Assembly (NCBI GenBank): GCA_036925085.1
Contig: JAUPFP010000001.1
Span: forward strand, 12,545,354 to 12,609,353
DNA length: 64,000 nucleotides
DNA from: Brachycybe producta
Taxonomy: Eukaryota > Arthropoda > Diplopoda > Playtdesmida > Andrognathidae
Direction: 5' to 3'
Shown: positions 23,430-34,374 of the stretch, piece after piece
Layout: each line of letters opens with the position of its first letter
How positions within the stretch are numbered: position 1 is the stretch's first letter
The notes under the pieces: model-generated
Databases searched by the model: none
Told to the model about the DNA's origin: nothing
What the model saw: the letters and a program-made list of their open reading frames with translations, nothing else
Translations under genes and position numbers: made by a program

Positions 23430-24005
23430 TAGGTTAGGTGTACATGTGTGTACGCATGTGCACAAGTGCATACATGTGCGCGCACAAGTGCATACATGTG
23501 CATACGCATGCACGCAAGTGCGTACATGTGCATACGCATGCACGCAAGTGCGTACATGTGCATACGCATGCACGCAAGTGCATACATGTGCATACACATG
23601 CACGCAAGTGCGTACATGTGCATACGCATGCGCGCAAGTGCGTACATGTGCGTACGCATGTGCGCAAGTGCGTACATGTGCGTACGCATGTGCGCAAGTG
23701 CGTACATGTGCGTACGCATGTGCGCAAGTGCGTACATGTGCGTACGCATGTGCACATGTGCGTACGCATGCGTGCAAGTGCGTACATGTGCGTATGCATG
23801 CGTGCAAGTGCATGCATGTGCATATGCATGCGTGCAAGTCCGAAAAAGTTTGTACGCATGCGTGCACATGTAAATGTGTGTACACATGGATGCACGTGTG
23901 TAAATGTGCACACGTGTGTACATGTGCATACTCATGCACACACGTGTGTTCATGTGCGTACTCATGCATGCACATGTGTTCATGTGCGTACTCATGAGCA
24001 CACAT
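23430..24005. repeat. 30-bp alternating purine-pyrimidine minisatellite
   Basis: The core unit, CGTACATGTGCATACGCATG followed by CACGCAAGTG, repeats exactly every 30 bp from about 23461 to 23850, then degenerates to 24005. Almost every step alternates pyrimidine-purine, and palindromes such as GCATGC, CGTACG and TGCGCA abound. All six frames stay open for 140-200 codons giving Cys/His/Ala-rich nonsense, which is a consequence of the repeat. It is preceded at 23421-23439 by three and a half TTAGG units. Confidence 0.95.
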
Positions 24006-26069
24006 GTAACAATGAAAAATGCTGGTTATTTGTTATATGAAAGCATGTATTAAAGCAATGGAGGTCTATAGGGTTCCTTGAATCCCTTGTTTGTTACTGC
24101 ATTCAGTTTTTTTCATTAAAAATCTACATATTTTACTGAAATCAATTTACAACTTTTTTGGATCTCTTGTATTAAGACCCTTCTTGCCAAATAACAAGAA
24201 TTAAAAAATTAAATTTGTGATTTAATAAAAAGCATAATTTGAGGTCGCTTTATAGATATTCAATTGCTTTTCCCCACCACAACGCCACTAAAGTACCATA
24301 ATGCTATGATATATAAATGTGTTTGCACAATTTGGATGCAAAAATGTCAGGCAAATATTTTTAGAAGCATTATTATGAAAACACTGAAATTGTTTTCAAA
24401 ACTAGAATGGTAATGGATTATGTGCTAAAAGTTTTTTCATGGCAATATCTTCAAAATAAACATTTTATAGTTCAGTTTGAAAATGACCTGTTTCTTAGAT
24501 TTTCCATTGACATGAAAAACTATTTTCATCTTTTTCAAACTGTCATAAAAAGTGTATTTGTAAAGACCTCAGCATGAAAAAAAAAACATGTAGCATTACC
24601 ACCAACTATTCTAGTTTTTAAAACACATTGAATTTGTTTGTAATATTTCTTTCTTAAAATCATGGATGAGACAAAAAGACCTCCACCATCTGTGGGGGCA
24701 AAAACAAAAATATGTATTGAACCACGTTAAACATTTTCCTATTTTGGGTCCATTGTTGATTTTTATGAGTTTGGAAATGACCAAACTGGTTGGTGGTTTT
24801 AAAGTGACGACTATCTTCGAGCTCTGGTTATTTCGCCTAAAGAGCAAAATGAAGAGAAACTTGAATGTATTAAAAACTAGAAGGTAGCTCAGTCACACAG
24901 GAGATATGTTTCATGTTAATATCTTTCAAAATAAGCTTTTTATGTTAGTTTGAAAATGATCAATCTTTATGCTTTCAATATTTTTCATTTTTTGTATAAA
25001 TAAAGTTTATTTTGAGAAATATCCACATAAAAATACCCATAAGTGATTGTGCTAAGCTCTTAGTTTCTAAAACACAGTTTCTAATAATTTTGCTTCAGAA
25101 AGACAGAATAATCACATTATATTTTTTATCTTGTTTATAAAAAGTTTATTTTGAAAGTAATCAACGTGAAAATACTGTTAAGTAATTCAGTTAACATTCT
25201 AGATTCTAATAGTTTCAGTTTCTCTTTAGTAGTTCGAATCAAACTTTCTCAAGTAAATTTTAATCTCCTTTGTGGTTTTTAGCTTTTTCATCTTGTTGAA
25301 TGTAATATTTTTGTTTATTGTTCGATTGCACATACATAATAAATAACATCATAATTAATAAATACCTGTAATTAATAAGGCAGTCTTGGAAGTTTCAGTC
25401 TTGTGAAAATGGTGAAAGTGGCGATTGCACTTTCTGTTGTACAGCAGGGTCACACAAGATACCACTTGGCTCATGACAAAAAACAACTAAAATGTTGTAA
25501 CTTATTTTCAGAAGTATAAATGCTCAAAAATGCTGCTGTAAAAAGACCACAACTAAACAGAAAATAGGATCATTTTCAGGACATTGACCATTTCATGAAA
25601 CACTATAGGGCCTATTGATTTTAATTTGATTTTCTAAGAAAAGAAGAATCTTTTAATGAATAGCATCGGTGACTTTTTCTGCAATGTTCTAGAAGATGTT
25701 CCTTTGATGAATGCCGCCTATACATTTCTCTGTGATGTTGAAGTAAATTACCTTTCAATGAAAAATTAATTTACCTTTGATTTCCCCCTTCTAGATAGAT
25801 ATGGCTAGAGGTGTTCAAGCCTATTTGTTACAATTACTATATAAAAAGTGTAGCCTAGATTTTCAAGAGTTCAATGAAACCTTTAAGAGTGCTAGATAAT
25901 TTAAAATTTAATAGCTATATCCCAAACGAAATTTATAAAAAAATATCAAATACAATATATCATTATATTATCATATACAAGTATATTATATATATATCAT
26001 ATGTCATTTATGCAGTTATCTATTGATCAAAATAAAAAATACAGCATTTTATAGTGACTTTAGTAAAGT
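24006..26069. other. AT-rich non-coding interior of the MULE-like element
   Basis: I see no credible gene. Several degenerate copies of a module (a T-rich run, then TTTGAAAG/TTTCAAAA, then ATATC, then a CATGAAAA-like motif) occur near 24430, 24915, 25005 and 25145. Related sequence is near 57145 and 58835, outside the element. A TATATA stretch lies at 25960-26000. Confidence 0.5.
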
Positions 26070-26793
26070 TATTAGAATTTTGCAAACATTCAAAATATTT
26101 TGTTAAATTTGACACGTGCAAATCGGAAAAAAATGGAGAACACCCACGTGTTTAGCACACTTTAGGCAGTTGGCTTGCCTATTTTTATTAAATTCTGTTG
26201 ACCGAAACAGAATTTATAACTTTTTTTGTGGCGTTTTAGATATGCTCTTAGCTTAGCCTATTAGAATTTTGTGCACGTTCAAAAAATATTTTCTGAAATT
26301 TGACACGTGCAAATCGGAAAAAAATGGAGAACACCCACGTGTTTAGCACACTTTAGGCAGTTGGCCTGCCTATTTTTATTAAATTTTGTTGACCGAAACA
26401 GAATTTATAACTTTTTTTTGTGGCGTTTTAGATATGCTCTTAGCTAGCCTATTAGAATTTTGTGCACGTTCAAAAAATATTTTCTGAAATTTGACACGTG
26501 CAAATCGGAAAAAATGGAGAACGCCCACGTGTTTAGCACACTTTAGGAAGTTGGTCTGCCTATTTTTATTAAATTCTGTTGACCGAAACAGAATTTATAA
26601 CTTTTTTTTGTGGCGTTTTAGATATGCTCTTAGCTTAGCCTATTAGAATTTTGTGCACGTTCAAAAAATATTTTCTGAAATTTGACACGTGCAAATCAGA
26701 AAAAAATGGAGAACACCCACGTGTTTAGCACACTTTATGCAGTTAATCTGCCTATTTTTATTAAATTCTGTTGACCGAAGCAGAATTTATAAC
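26070..26793 (-). repeat. 192-bp satellite array, right arm, about 3.8 copies, inverted
   Basis: This is the same unit in reverse complement. It shares with the innermost left units the variants TTCTAAT, ATATCTAAAA, GTCAAAT and the six-T run, and a similarly altered inner edge (ACAAAATATT in place of CAGAAAATATT). The two arrays are therefore homologous inverted arms rather than independent satellites. Confidence 0.95.
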
Positions 26794-27049
26794 AGTTTTA
26801 AGTGGAATATTATCATTACTCAGTACTAAGTCTGTGGAGACTTCGGATGTACTTAGAAATGTTTTTCCACGTTTTTAAACTACAATAAAAAGTTTTATTT
26901 TAATTACAAGGTTTTTTTATTTTATTTTTAAACACTTCATTACAAAACATTTACTGCAATTCATCATCACAGTATTTAACAATTCACGACATAGTTTAGT
27001 GTTTTACTGGTTTTAAATATCGTGCACTTTGACGTCATAAGGGACACTT
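26794..27049. other. Spacer between right satellite arm and right terminal repeat
   Basis: About 255 bp of AT-rich, non-coding DNA with no counterpart at the left end, where the spacer is only about 60 bp. Confidence 0.5.
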
Positions 27050-27113
27050 AGACCATACCGCACTGGCCAGTAGGGGCGCTAGTGGCGCTATTTAGTTCTA
27101 ACTTCAAGGATCC
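27050..27113 (-). repeat. Right terminal inverted repeat of the MULE-like element
   Basis: The reverse complement begins GGATCCTTGAAGTTAGAACT, then AAATAGCGCC and CTAGCG, matching the left end with scattered mismatches and a few indels. Confidence 0.8.
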
Positions 27114-27122
27114 TATTTTGAT
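27114..27122 (+). repeat. Target site duplication, right copy (TATTTTGAT)
   Basis: It is an exact copy of 15077-15085. Flanking bases differ outside the 9 bp, so the duplication length is exact. Confidence 0.95.
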
Positions 27123-30100
27123 TGCAGTGGACTACGCGACGAAGTATTGCATCGCCAAAGCAGTGGCAAGAGCAACCGCTCAGGCAGCAATTGCCTTCGT
27201 CAAGGATAAAATTGTAAACGAATTTGGAGTTCCTCAGAAGATCATCACTGATCGAGGACCCCAATTTTTGAGTAATGAGACTCAAGCGTTTTTCAAGACC
27301 TACACAATCCAGCATGCTGCCACGACCACCTATCATCCACAAGCTGATGGGTTGGCAGAAAGAACGAATCATACAGTCATGGAAGTGGTGAAACGTCACT
27401 TGGATGTCCTTCAGCAGCAGGCTGACTGGAAAAAGAAATTAGGTGACGCGGTTATGGCCTACAATCTTGTAGAGCATAACTCGACAAAATTTTCGCCATA
27501 TCGATTGATGTTCGGGCGCGAGCCCAGGACCACGTTGGACAACATGATGCCACGCGCTCCTATCGTGCCACCGCCCGTAACAGACGAAGCAGAGCAGTCC
27601 GATCCAGCTTTGGACGCTGCTAAAAAGAATATCGAAGCTGCCCAGGAGGTGCAGAAAAGAAATTACGACGAGAAGCATCGTACGATTCCGGACTATAAAC
27701 CGGGTCAGAAAGTGCTGATAAGAGATCGTGTGCCAAAGCCAGGAATGGCTCAGAAACTCATCTGGCCATACAAGGAACCCTGCCTTGTCACGAAGAAGAT
27801 AACTGATTTAGTCTACGAGATCGAGTACGTTACTCGATCTGGTCTGACTATGAGAGAAACCGTCAATGTTCAGCAAATGAGACCCTATTTCGAGGCCAAT
27901 GACCTGAGGGCTCCTCAAACAAACTTACCTGATGACATTGAAGAAACTACCAGCGCAAAGGAAGAATCCGACGCTGATGAAGAAATTATTGACGAAGCAG
28001 ACGACAACTTACCTGTTGAGAGTACTCCAGAAGTTCATCGTGAAAAAGAAGAAGAAGTTATCCCCGATGCCAGCCAAGAAACTCATCCGGAAACTTCTGA
28101 AAAAGAAGAAGAGAAAGTTCCAGAAATTCCTCTGGAACCACCTAAAAGGAAACGCGGGAGACCAAAGAAAACTGCTCCAAAAGAACCAGTCCAATTGGAT
28201 TCCCGTGTGCAAACACGTGGTGGAGAAAAGAAAAATTATGCAAAAGCTAATTTACCGCCAAGATGGGCGAAATTTGGCGTTAAAACGACCAAATTAGACC
28301 CAGAGAGTCAAGAAAAAGCATCAAGGGATGCAGAAATTCGAATTTGCCGCCTTGCGCAGCGCCGCCTGGTGGGAGAAATCGAGAGAAGAGAAAAAGAAGA
28401 GAAACCGGAAGTAGCTAATAGCTCCGCCTCTTCTGACCCGGAAATTAGACTTGGCAACCCCTTAGAACCACGTGGGGACCCCGCCGCCATTTTGGACGCC
28501 ACTTTTGAATTTCTTTCAACAGGAGACGGACGCGAAGCCAAAGTTTCGCGATTTTCAAGTGTGTCACGCAGCAAAAAGTTTAATTTTAAGAAGAAGATGC
28601 CACGTTCTTTCGGAAAGGAGTCAGCCAGCAGCGAGGATTCCTTCAATTTCACCGCCTTATTTGGAAGTGATCATGACGACAACGTAATGGAAATCGAGGA
28701 CGCCACCCTAGAGACCGGAGCAGCCATCGCGGCTGAAAAGCCTTTAGGCAGCAATGCCTCGACTTCCAGCAAGGATAAGAATGATTCGGGCAACTCTTTG
28801 AAGAAACGGAAGAGCCCCGAATCGGAAGATGACTTGGTAAATCGTTTCGTTCCTCTAATGAGATCTCCGCCTCCTCAGTTAGGTGATCCAGAACCAGACA
28901 TCTACATGGGACCAGCCCGGGACCCGAGACAGCAGTTCCCGCGACCCCCAGAGGAAATAGACACGCCGCCCGGCAGTGATGCCGAAGGGGGAGTACCTGC
29001 CGAGTTGTACTCCTCAAATCGCCGGGGCCGCACCCGAGGAGAGAGGAATGCCGACAAAAGGGCTATGAAAGAGTGGATAGCCCGCCAAAATGAAGAGTGC
29101 GTCAAGAGAGGTCAAAAGCCCATAGAAGTCCCTGAAGTCGGCACCGTGTTGCCGACCACCAGAAAACCCGTTCGCACTACATCTCTGACCAACAGTTGGG
29201 CTACGATCGACCAGCCCATTGTTCGAGGATACCGGCCGGAGTTAACGAAGAAGCTGGTGCTGCCAGGACCAAATTCGGCCCCGACACCACCAAGAGAAGT
29301 ATCGTCTACATCTCTACCGCCCATTATCCCTTTCAGGCCACAATCGACAGTGACTGTCGTCCGAGAGGGAAACAAAAGAAGGGAAGTCCATTTCGACCGA
29401 CCATCGCCGCGAGAAGACCGGCCACGAGAGATTAGACGACCGAAAGGTCAGGGGTCCGCTGCCCGCCGAAAAGCTCGTCGGGACGAACAATTTCAAGGAT
29501 GCCGAGGACACCCTGCCATTCCAGTAGAAGCGCCATCTTAGGGAGCAATCCCTAAGCCAGCAACAAAGCCTAAGTCGCCGTCTCCATCAAAGACGACGCC
29601 AGAAGAGGAACAGGAGCGTCAGTTACGTCTCCTTAATAATGGTTTAGTTTCCTTTTCTAGACGCGGAGGACGACACGCGCTCCGCTACTTAGGAGTGTTC
29701 AACAGTAGAAGGGAGATATCAAACGAACGACCACGACCCAGGAGAGATGTCCTCTGGACCGCTGTCGTTCTAGAAACGCCAGGATATCCCGCCGTCGTCG
29801 CACTTCATGCAAGCGACGAATCAAATGTAATTCAACTGATCCACCCTGAAACCCGGGAGCAATCCCGCACCAGGACTCTGGAGTTAATCGCCGAGACGAT
29901 GTTGGCCACCCTGATTCCCGATCGGAACCAGGATCGACGATTCCGCCACCATTCACCAAGGGCCATTGAGAGGAACTACTCCGCCACCCGGATGTTAGAC
30001 TTCATGGAAGCCACCGTGCTAGCGACGTTGGAGCGGTCGACTGTCGTCCCGCTGGAGACACTGGAGCGACTCTACGAGACGACCACGGAAGGAGAGTTCG

Positions 30101-30141
30101 GGAGGAGGGATCGACGCGGCAACCTATCGCCGGAGCCGTAG
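27114..30141 (+). pseudogene. Pol of gypsy element 2, right part: integrase core, C-terminal domain and long extension
   Basis: After the transposon the frame resumes at the duplicated target site with LIAVDYATKYC, ITDRGPQFL (second Asp) and HPQADGLAERTNHTV (Glu). The integrase C-terminal segment ends RPYFEANDLRAPQ near 27910. The frame continues about 740 more codons: an acidic stretch, an AT-hook-like KRKRGRPKK (28144-28170), a Ser/charged region, a Pro/Arg-rich region, and a final charged domain ending LSPEP at 30141. One in-frame TAG at 29539-29541, absent from element 3, interrupts it. The ATG at 27082 lies in the transposon end and is not a real start. I do not recognise the extension as a known domain beyond the AT-hook. 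Confidence 0.85.
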
Positions 30142-30416
30142 AGAAAGATATTCACCAGGAGCAGAGTCATCGCCGGACCAGTTGACGCGATGATTGGATT
30201 GTAATTTCCTAGTCAATATGTGATCGATTTATTTTTCTGTGTATTGCTGTGATGTAAAAATCAAATATTATTTATATTTTATTTTCCGAAACGTTTTTGT
30301 TTTTTGTTACCTGTGATACCCCTGGGTCTTATTAATTTAGATCCAGTCGGGGGAGGGGGATTTTTAGGAAAATTGTCTTGGGAAGTAGAGTACTTCCCGC
30401 TTAGTCAGGGGGAGTG

Positions 30417-31332
30417 GAGACGTTTGGGGCCCGCCGCTATTCTCGCGGTGTAGCGTTTTTCGTTTTTGGGGGTTTTTTTGCGTCGCCCTGTACTTTGTGT
30501 AGCTTCTGGGCCACTCGGTACTTTTGGTACCGAGTGACCCAGATATCATATGTGATGAGATAACAATCTGACCTTTTCGTTCCCCCCTCATTTTATTCGT
30601 TTTGAGTTTGATTTTGTTTTCGTTTCTCCTGTTGTCACCTATGTGTGATAACAGGGGATGAATCATGATTTTGGGACAAATGGATCAATCTCTTGATTGG
30701 TCCATTTGGTCCAAAATATTGTTTTAACCAATCGTTAAGTATGGCCCTGAGAATCCGACTTTGGGATTCTCAGGGTATATAAAGAGTCATTTTTATGTGC
30801 TCGAAAGCTTCTTTTCATATACCGAACCTATGCCCGATTTTGGCTAGGTTCTCTTTTTTTTCTTTTATTTTCTCAAAGTTATATTTTTATGTGTGTGCAA
30901 AACCAGTTCGCCAACTTTATGTTTATCTACGAAATAAACAGATCTTACTATTTTACTAAACCGGTGGTGTTAATTATTCGAAACTTAAATTCTGTAAGTG
31001 TGAATTCATCATTTGCAGGTCTTCCCCTATTTGGATACATCAAAAAGGTCCCAACAGGTGCAAACCTGCAACGTACAAGTGAGTATATTTTTACACGATT
31101 CTTAGGGCAGATTTACGGACGAAAGTCCGAGAGATACAGAGATTAAAGATCCTCAAGACTGTGAAGTCTTTTGCCAGAGACTAGTGAGGACACAAAATAG
31201 ACGTTATATTGGTCTAGTCCTCCCGGGCCAGTAAAATTAGTGACCTAGCCACTCACTATCAATACGAGTGAAAACTCGCTCGTATTAACCTAAAAGAGCA
31301 GATTCTACTAGTGGAAAAAGGTCCGTCACAAT
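30417..31332 (+). repeat. 3' LTR of gypsy element 2
   Basis: This is about 916 bp, preceded by a purine tract (GGGGGAGTG, with a second GGGGGAGGGGGA at 30352-30363). A TATA box lies at 30775-30783 (TATATAAAG). The end, GTCACAAT, is shared with the LTRs of element 3. A 34-bp TA-rich spacer (31333-31366) follows, then element 3. It shares its stem-loops with the other LTRs. Confidence 0.9.
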
Positions 31333-31366
31333 ATATATATGTATATTATTGTATATACATATATAT
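31333..31366. repeat. TA-rich spacer between gypsy elements 2 and 3
   Basis: The 34 bp of TATATA/TGTATA sequence lies between the end of the element 2 LTR and the start of the element 3 LTR. Confidence 0.85.
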
Positions 31367-32298
31367 ACGTTTGGGCCCGCCGCTTGTTTGCGCTTTTTAG
31401 CGTTTTCATTTTTTTGGTTTTTTTGTAACGTCACCCTGTATTTTATTTGGCTTCTGGGCCACTCGGTACTTTTGGTACCGAGTGACCCAGATATCATATG
31501 TTTCAGATTACGATCTGACCTTTTCGTTCACCCTCATTTTTTTTTCTTCCACATGAATAGATTTATTCGTTTTTAATTTGATTTTGTTTTCGTTTCTCCT
31601 GTTATCACCTATGTGTGATAACAGGAGATGAATCATGATTTTGGCCAAATAGATCAATCTTTTGATTGGTCTATTTGGGCCAAAATAGTAAAGTAACCAA
31701 TTGCAAAGTTGTGCCCTGGGAATCCAACTTCTGGGTTCTCAGGGTATATAAAGAGTTCATTTTATATGTTCGAGAGAGATTTTCTAAACACTGAACCTAT
31801 GCCCGATTTTGGCTAGGTTCTTTTCTTTTTAACTATTATTTTTAGTTTGTTTAAGTGTTGTGTTCAAAACAAGTTCGCTAATTCTTTATTTTTATGTGAA
31901 ATAAATCTTCGATTCTATTTAACTAAACCAGTGGTGTTTTGTTATTTAAAACTTCAATTCCGTGGTTGTGAACTTCATCATTTGCAGGTCTTCCCCTTTC
32001 TTGAATACTTCGAGGTCTCAACAGGTGCAAACCTGCAACACACGAGTAAATATATTTTACACGATTCTTAGGGCAGATTTACGAACTAAAGTCCGAGAGA
32101 TACAGAGATTAAAGATCCTCAAGACTGTGAAGTCTTTTGCCAGAGACTAGTGAGGACATAAAATATACGTTATATTGGTCTAGTCCTCCCGGGCCAGTAG
32201 AATTAGTGACCTAGCCACTCACTATCAATACGAGTGAAAACTCGCTCATATTAACATAAAAGAGCAGATTCTACTTGTGGAAAAAGGTTCGTCACAAT
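31367..32298 (+). repeat. 5' LTR of gypsy element 3
   Basis: It holds a TATA box at 31745-31752 (TATATAAA), AATAAA at 31900-31905, and at least three long stem-loops in U3. The stems pair 31460-31469 with 31475-31484, 31595-31608 with 31615-31628, and 31639-31659 with 31664-31685. It lacks the GAG that begins the other LTRs. TGGTGGAGGTGCGGGG at 32303 is a possible primer-binding site, unverified. Confidence 0.9.
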
Positions 32299-32469
32299 GT
32301 ATGGTGGAGGTGCGGGGTAGTTTATAAAACTTGCTACCTCGTTTTGCCCTAAGAAACGTGTTGAAAAACACGAAACATATCGTAATTCAATTGTGCAAAC
32401 AATTTTGATACAAAAACAAAATTTTTCGAAACATTTTTACGATTTTATTGACACAAATTACAATAAATA

Positions 32470-34374
32470 ATGATGAATACCAACGGAATAACCGCAAGGT
32501 TCTCCCAGCAATTCCAATACAGATGCCGACGTGAACAGCTTGTAAAGGAACGAGCAAAAGCTCGGGAAACACGCCGTGTTGCCCGAGAAACACGGAAGCA
32601 AGAGAAGGAGGACAAGCTGAGGGCCCTTGCAGCAGAGAAGCAACTCCAGGAGAAAGAGAAGCGTGCTGAAGACGAAGAACGACAAGCCGACGCCCGACTC
32701 AAGACTGAAGCAGCATCTTCTGAAGCCTCTCAAAGAAGCAACGAGTAAAAGATGGTAGAACGGTTTGCCGAACTGATGAAAGACGCCACTCCTGAGAGTC
32801 GAGAAGAATTGGTGAGACGGTTATGTGGAGAATCGACTCCACACCGCCTCGAACACACACATGAGAGAAATCTCAGAAATAGAAGTAAATCACCGACAGA
32901 ATCCGGGCGAAAGCTCAGGCCTGAAGCTCCTGAATGGACTCCAAACCTGGGACCCACGCCGTATTCTGAAAAGAATTCGCTACATCCGCTACAGGGGTTC
33001 CCAAAGTATACTGGTTCCGAAAACATACTTCTGTACATTGAAGAGTTTGAAGATATTGCGATTGCGCACCAGTGAAACTCCCTGCAGCGATGCAGCCACT
33101 TTACTGGTCTCCTTCGAAAACGAGCAATCAAATAGCTCTCTCGTTTCCGTTTGGAATACGGCGAGATTAATTGGATCATGATGAGAAATGGAATAATTAA
33201 CAAATTCCTATTGCCAGACCAGAAAGTACGAATGAAAAATGAGCTGTCCGCAAGGACTCAGAAGGACAACGAAACCTTCAAAGTCTACATGGAAGAGTAT
33301 TCAGAGATGTATCGAAGGATACATCCCAATGATGACGACTCTTTGCTGATCTCAAGTCTGAGGAAGAGCCTGCTACCATCTTTAAAACAGTATCTATTTG
33401 GGGCACCCAAAGACAACCTTTATGATTTTGTGAAATTTGCCGCCCAAAGAGAAGGAGAACTGATAGAGGAGAAGATGCTAGTATACAGGATGTCTACTGG
33501 TAACCAACCGGGCCAGCAACAGAAGCCTCAGCAGCAGAAGCAGCAGCAACAGCAACAGCAGAAGAAGCAGATGTGGACTCCCAAGAATCCGGCCACGTCT
33601 GAAAAGACGCAGGATTCACGACCAAGCCAAGATGGTGGATCGAGACCCCAGCAGAGAAGGAAGTCTACTGGACCACTCATCTGCTACCAGTGTCAGGAGC
33701 CTGGACATCGAGCGTTCCAGTGCCCCAACGAACCGAAACCGAAGGAGGAGGAGAACAAGACGACTCCACCAACTCCAGTTAATAGAATTGATGAACCGTC
33801 GGAAACGATGATGCCGAAAGTTATCTGCGCCGACGAAATCCACGTTCTACCCAATGGGATGAAGATGGTACCTGTCTTGATCGGTAATATTATTTCCATA
33901 TTTCCATATTTCCAATTATTTCCATTTCGACAACCATCAAACAGCTTTAAACTACTAGGGGCGCCACTCGCACCCAAAGTAGTGACACCCGAAAAAGATG
34001 TCAAAGAGAGCCCGAAAAAAGAGGAGTCAACGAAACCTGCAAAGGTTGACGCCATGGTCCGACAGGACCAGATAACGAGAGGATCTATTGGGGTGGCTGA
34101 GGTCAACCATGCTGGGATGCCTCCAGGTCTGGGTAGCCTGTGCCAAAACGCCGACAGAAAAGAGGGATCAACGACTCCTAAGCAGAGCTGTGCTGCGGTG
34201 CAGCTAGAGGACTCTCCACGACATAAAGCAGACTTTGGAGATGGGATCCACATCCGTACCATTCACGAAGATGGGAGCCGGCAGAAACCACTGCAAAGTG
34301 GGGCCTCCATGTCGTTTGTAAATGTCCAACAAAGCAGAACAGATAGTAGTCTCAAAAGGAGCTACTTCTGTTAA
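32470..34374 (+). pseudogene. Gag of gypsy element 3
   Basis: The ATG at 32470 opens a Lys/Arg/Glu-rich coiled-coil-like region (about 92 codons) ending at a TAA (32746). The same frame continues from 32752 through a Pro-rich segment to a TGA at 33073 (TGG in element 2). From 33151 the capsid region matches element 2 (RMKNELSARTQKDNETFKVY). A Gln-rich linker follows at 33500-33570, then the knuckle CYQCQEPGHRAFQC (33683-33724). The frame then runs into the Lys/Glu linker before an indel near 34320. It would bind RNA and assemble particles. Confidence 0.82.

Larger units (their letters stand above)
15086..27113 (-). mobile_element. 12-kb Mutator-like (MULE) DNA transposon with satellite arms and PHD-transposase-OTU gene
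   Basis: The ends are set by the 9-bp target duplication. Inside are imperfect terminal inverted repeats of about 50 bp, a left arm of 192-bp satellite (15213-19212), a minus-strand gene (19760-23316), a purine-pyrimidine minisatellite (23430-24005), AT-rich DNA, and a right arm of the same satellite in inverted orientation (26070-26793). The gene contains a MULE-type DDE transposase. MULEs generate 8-10-bp duplications, which agrees. In this copy the gene has two in-frame TGA codons and a frameshift, so it could move only if supplied with transposase by another copy. Confidence 0.85.

Noticed and set aside
23424-24040. Cys/His-rich open frames in all six frames
   Set aside because: They are a by-product of a 30-bp repeat without stop codons. 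Frames on opposite strands are equally open.
27082-27113. ATG at 27082 as the start of an integrase gene
   Set aside because: It lies inside the right terminal repeat of the inserted transposon. Homology to element 3 starts only at 27114.
28308-29511. Minus-strand open frames opposite the gypsy extension
   Set aside because: They are shadows of the GC-rich coding strand. The plus-strand reading is the one conserved in both elements.
27910-30141. Envelope gene in the gypsy elements
   Set aside because: The extension is continuous with Pol, highly charged, and has no visible signal peptide, membrane span or furin-type arrangement.
32299-32330. Primer-binding site for a particular tRNA
   Set aside because: TGGTGGAGGTGCGGGG begins correctly after the LTR, but I could not match it to a known tRNA end, so it is not listed as a feature.
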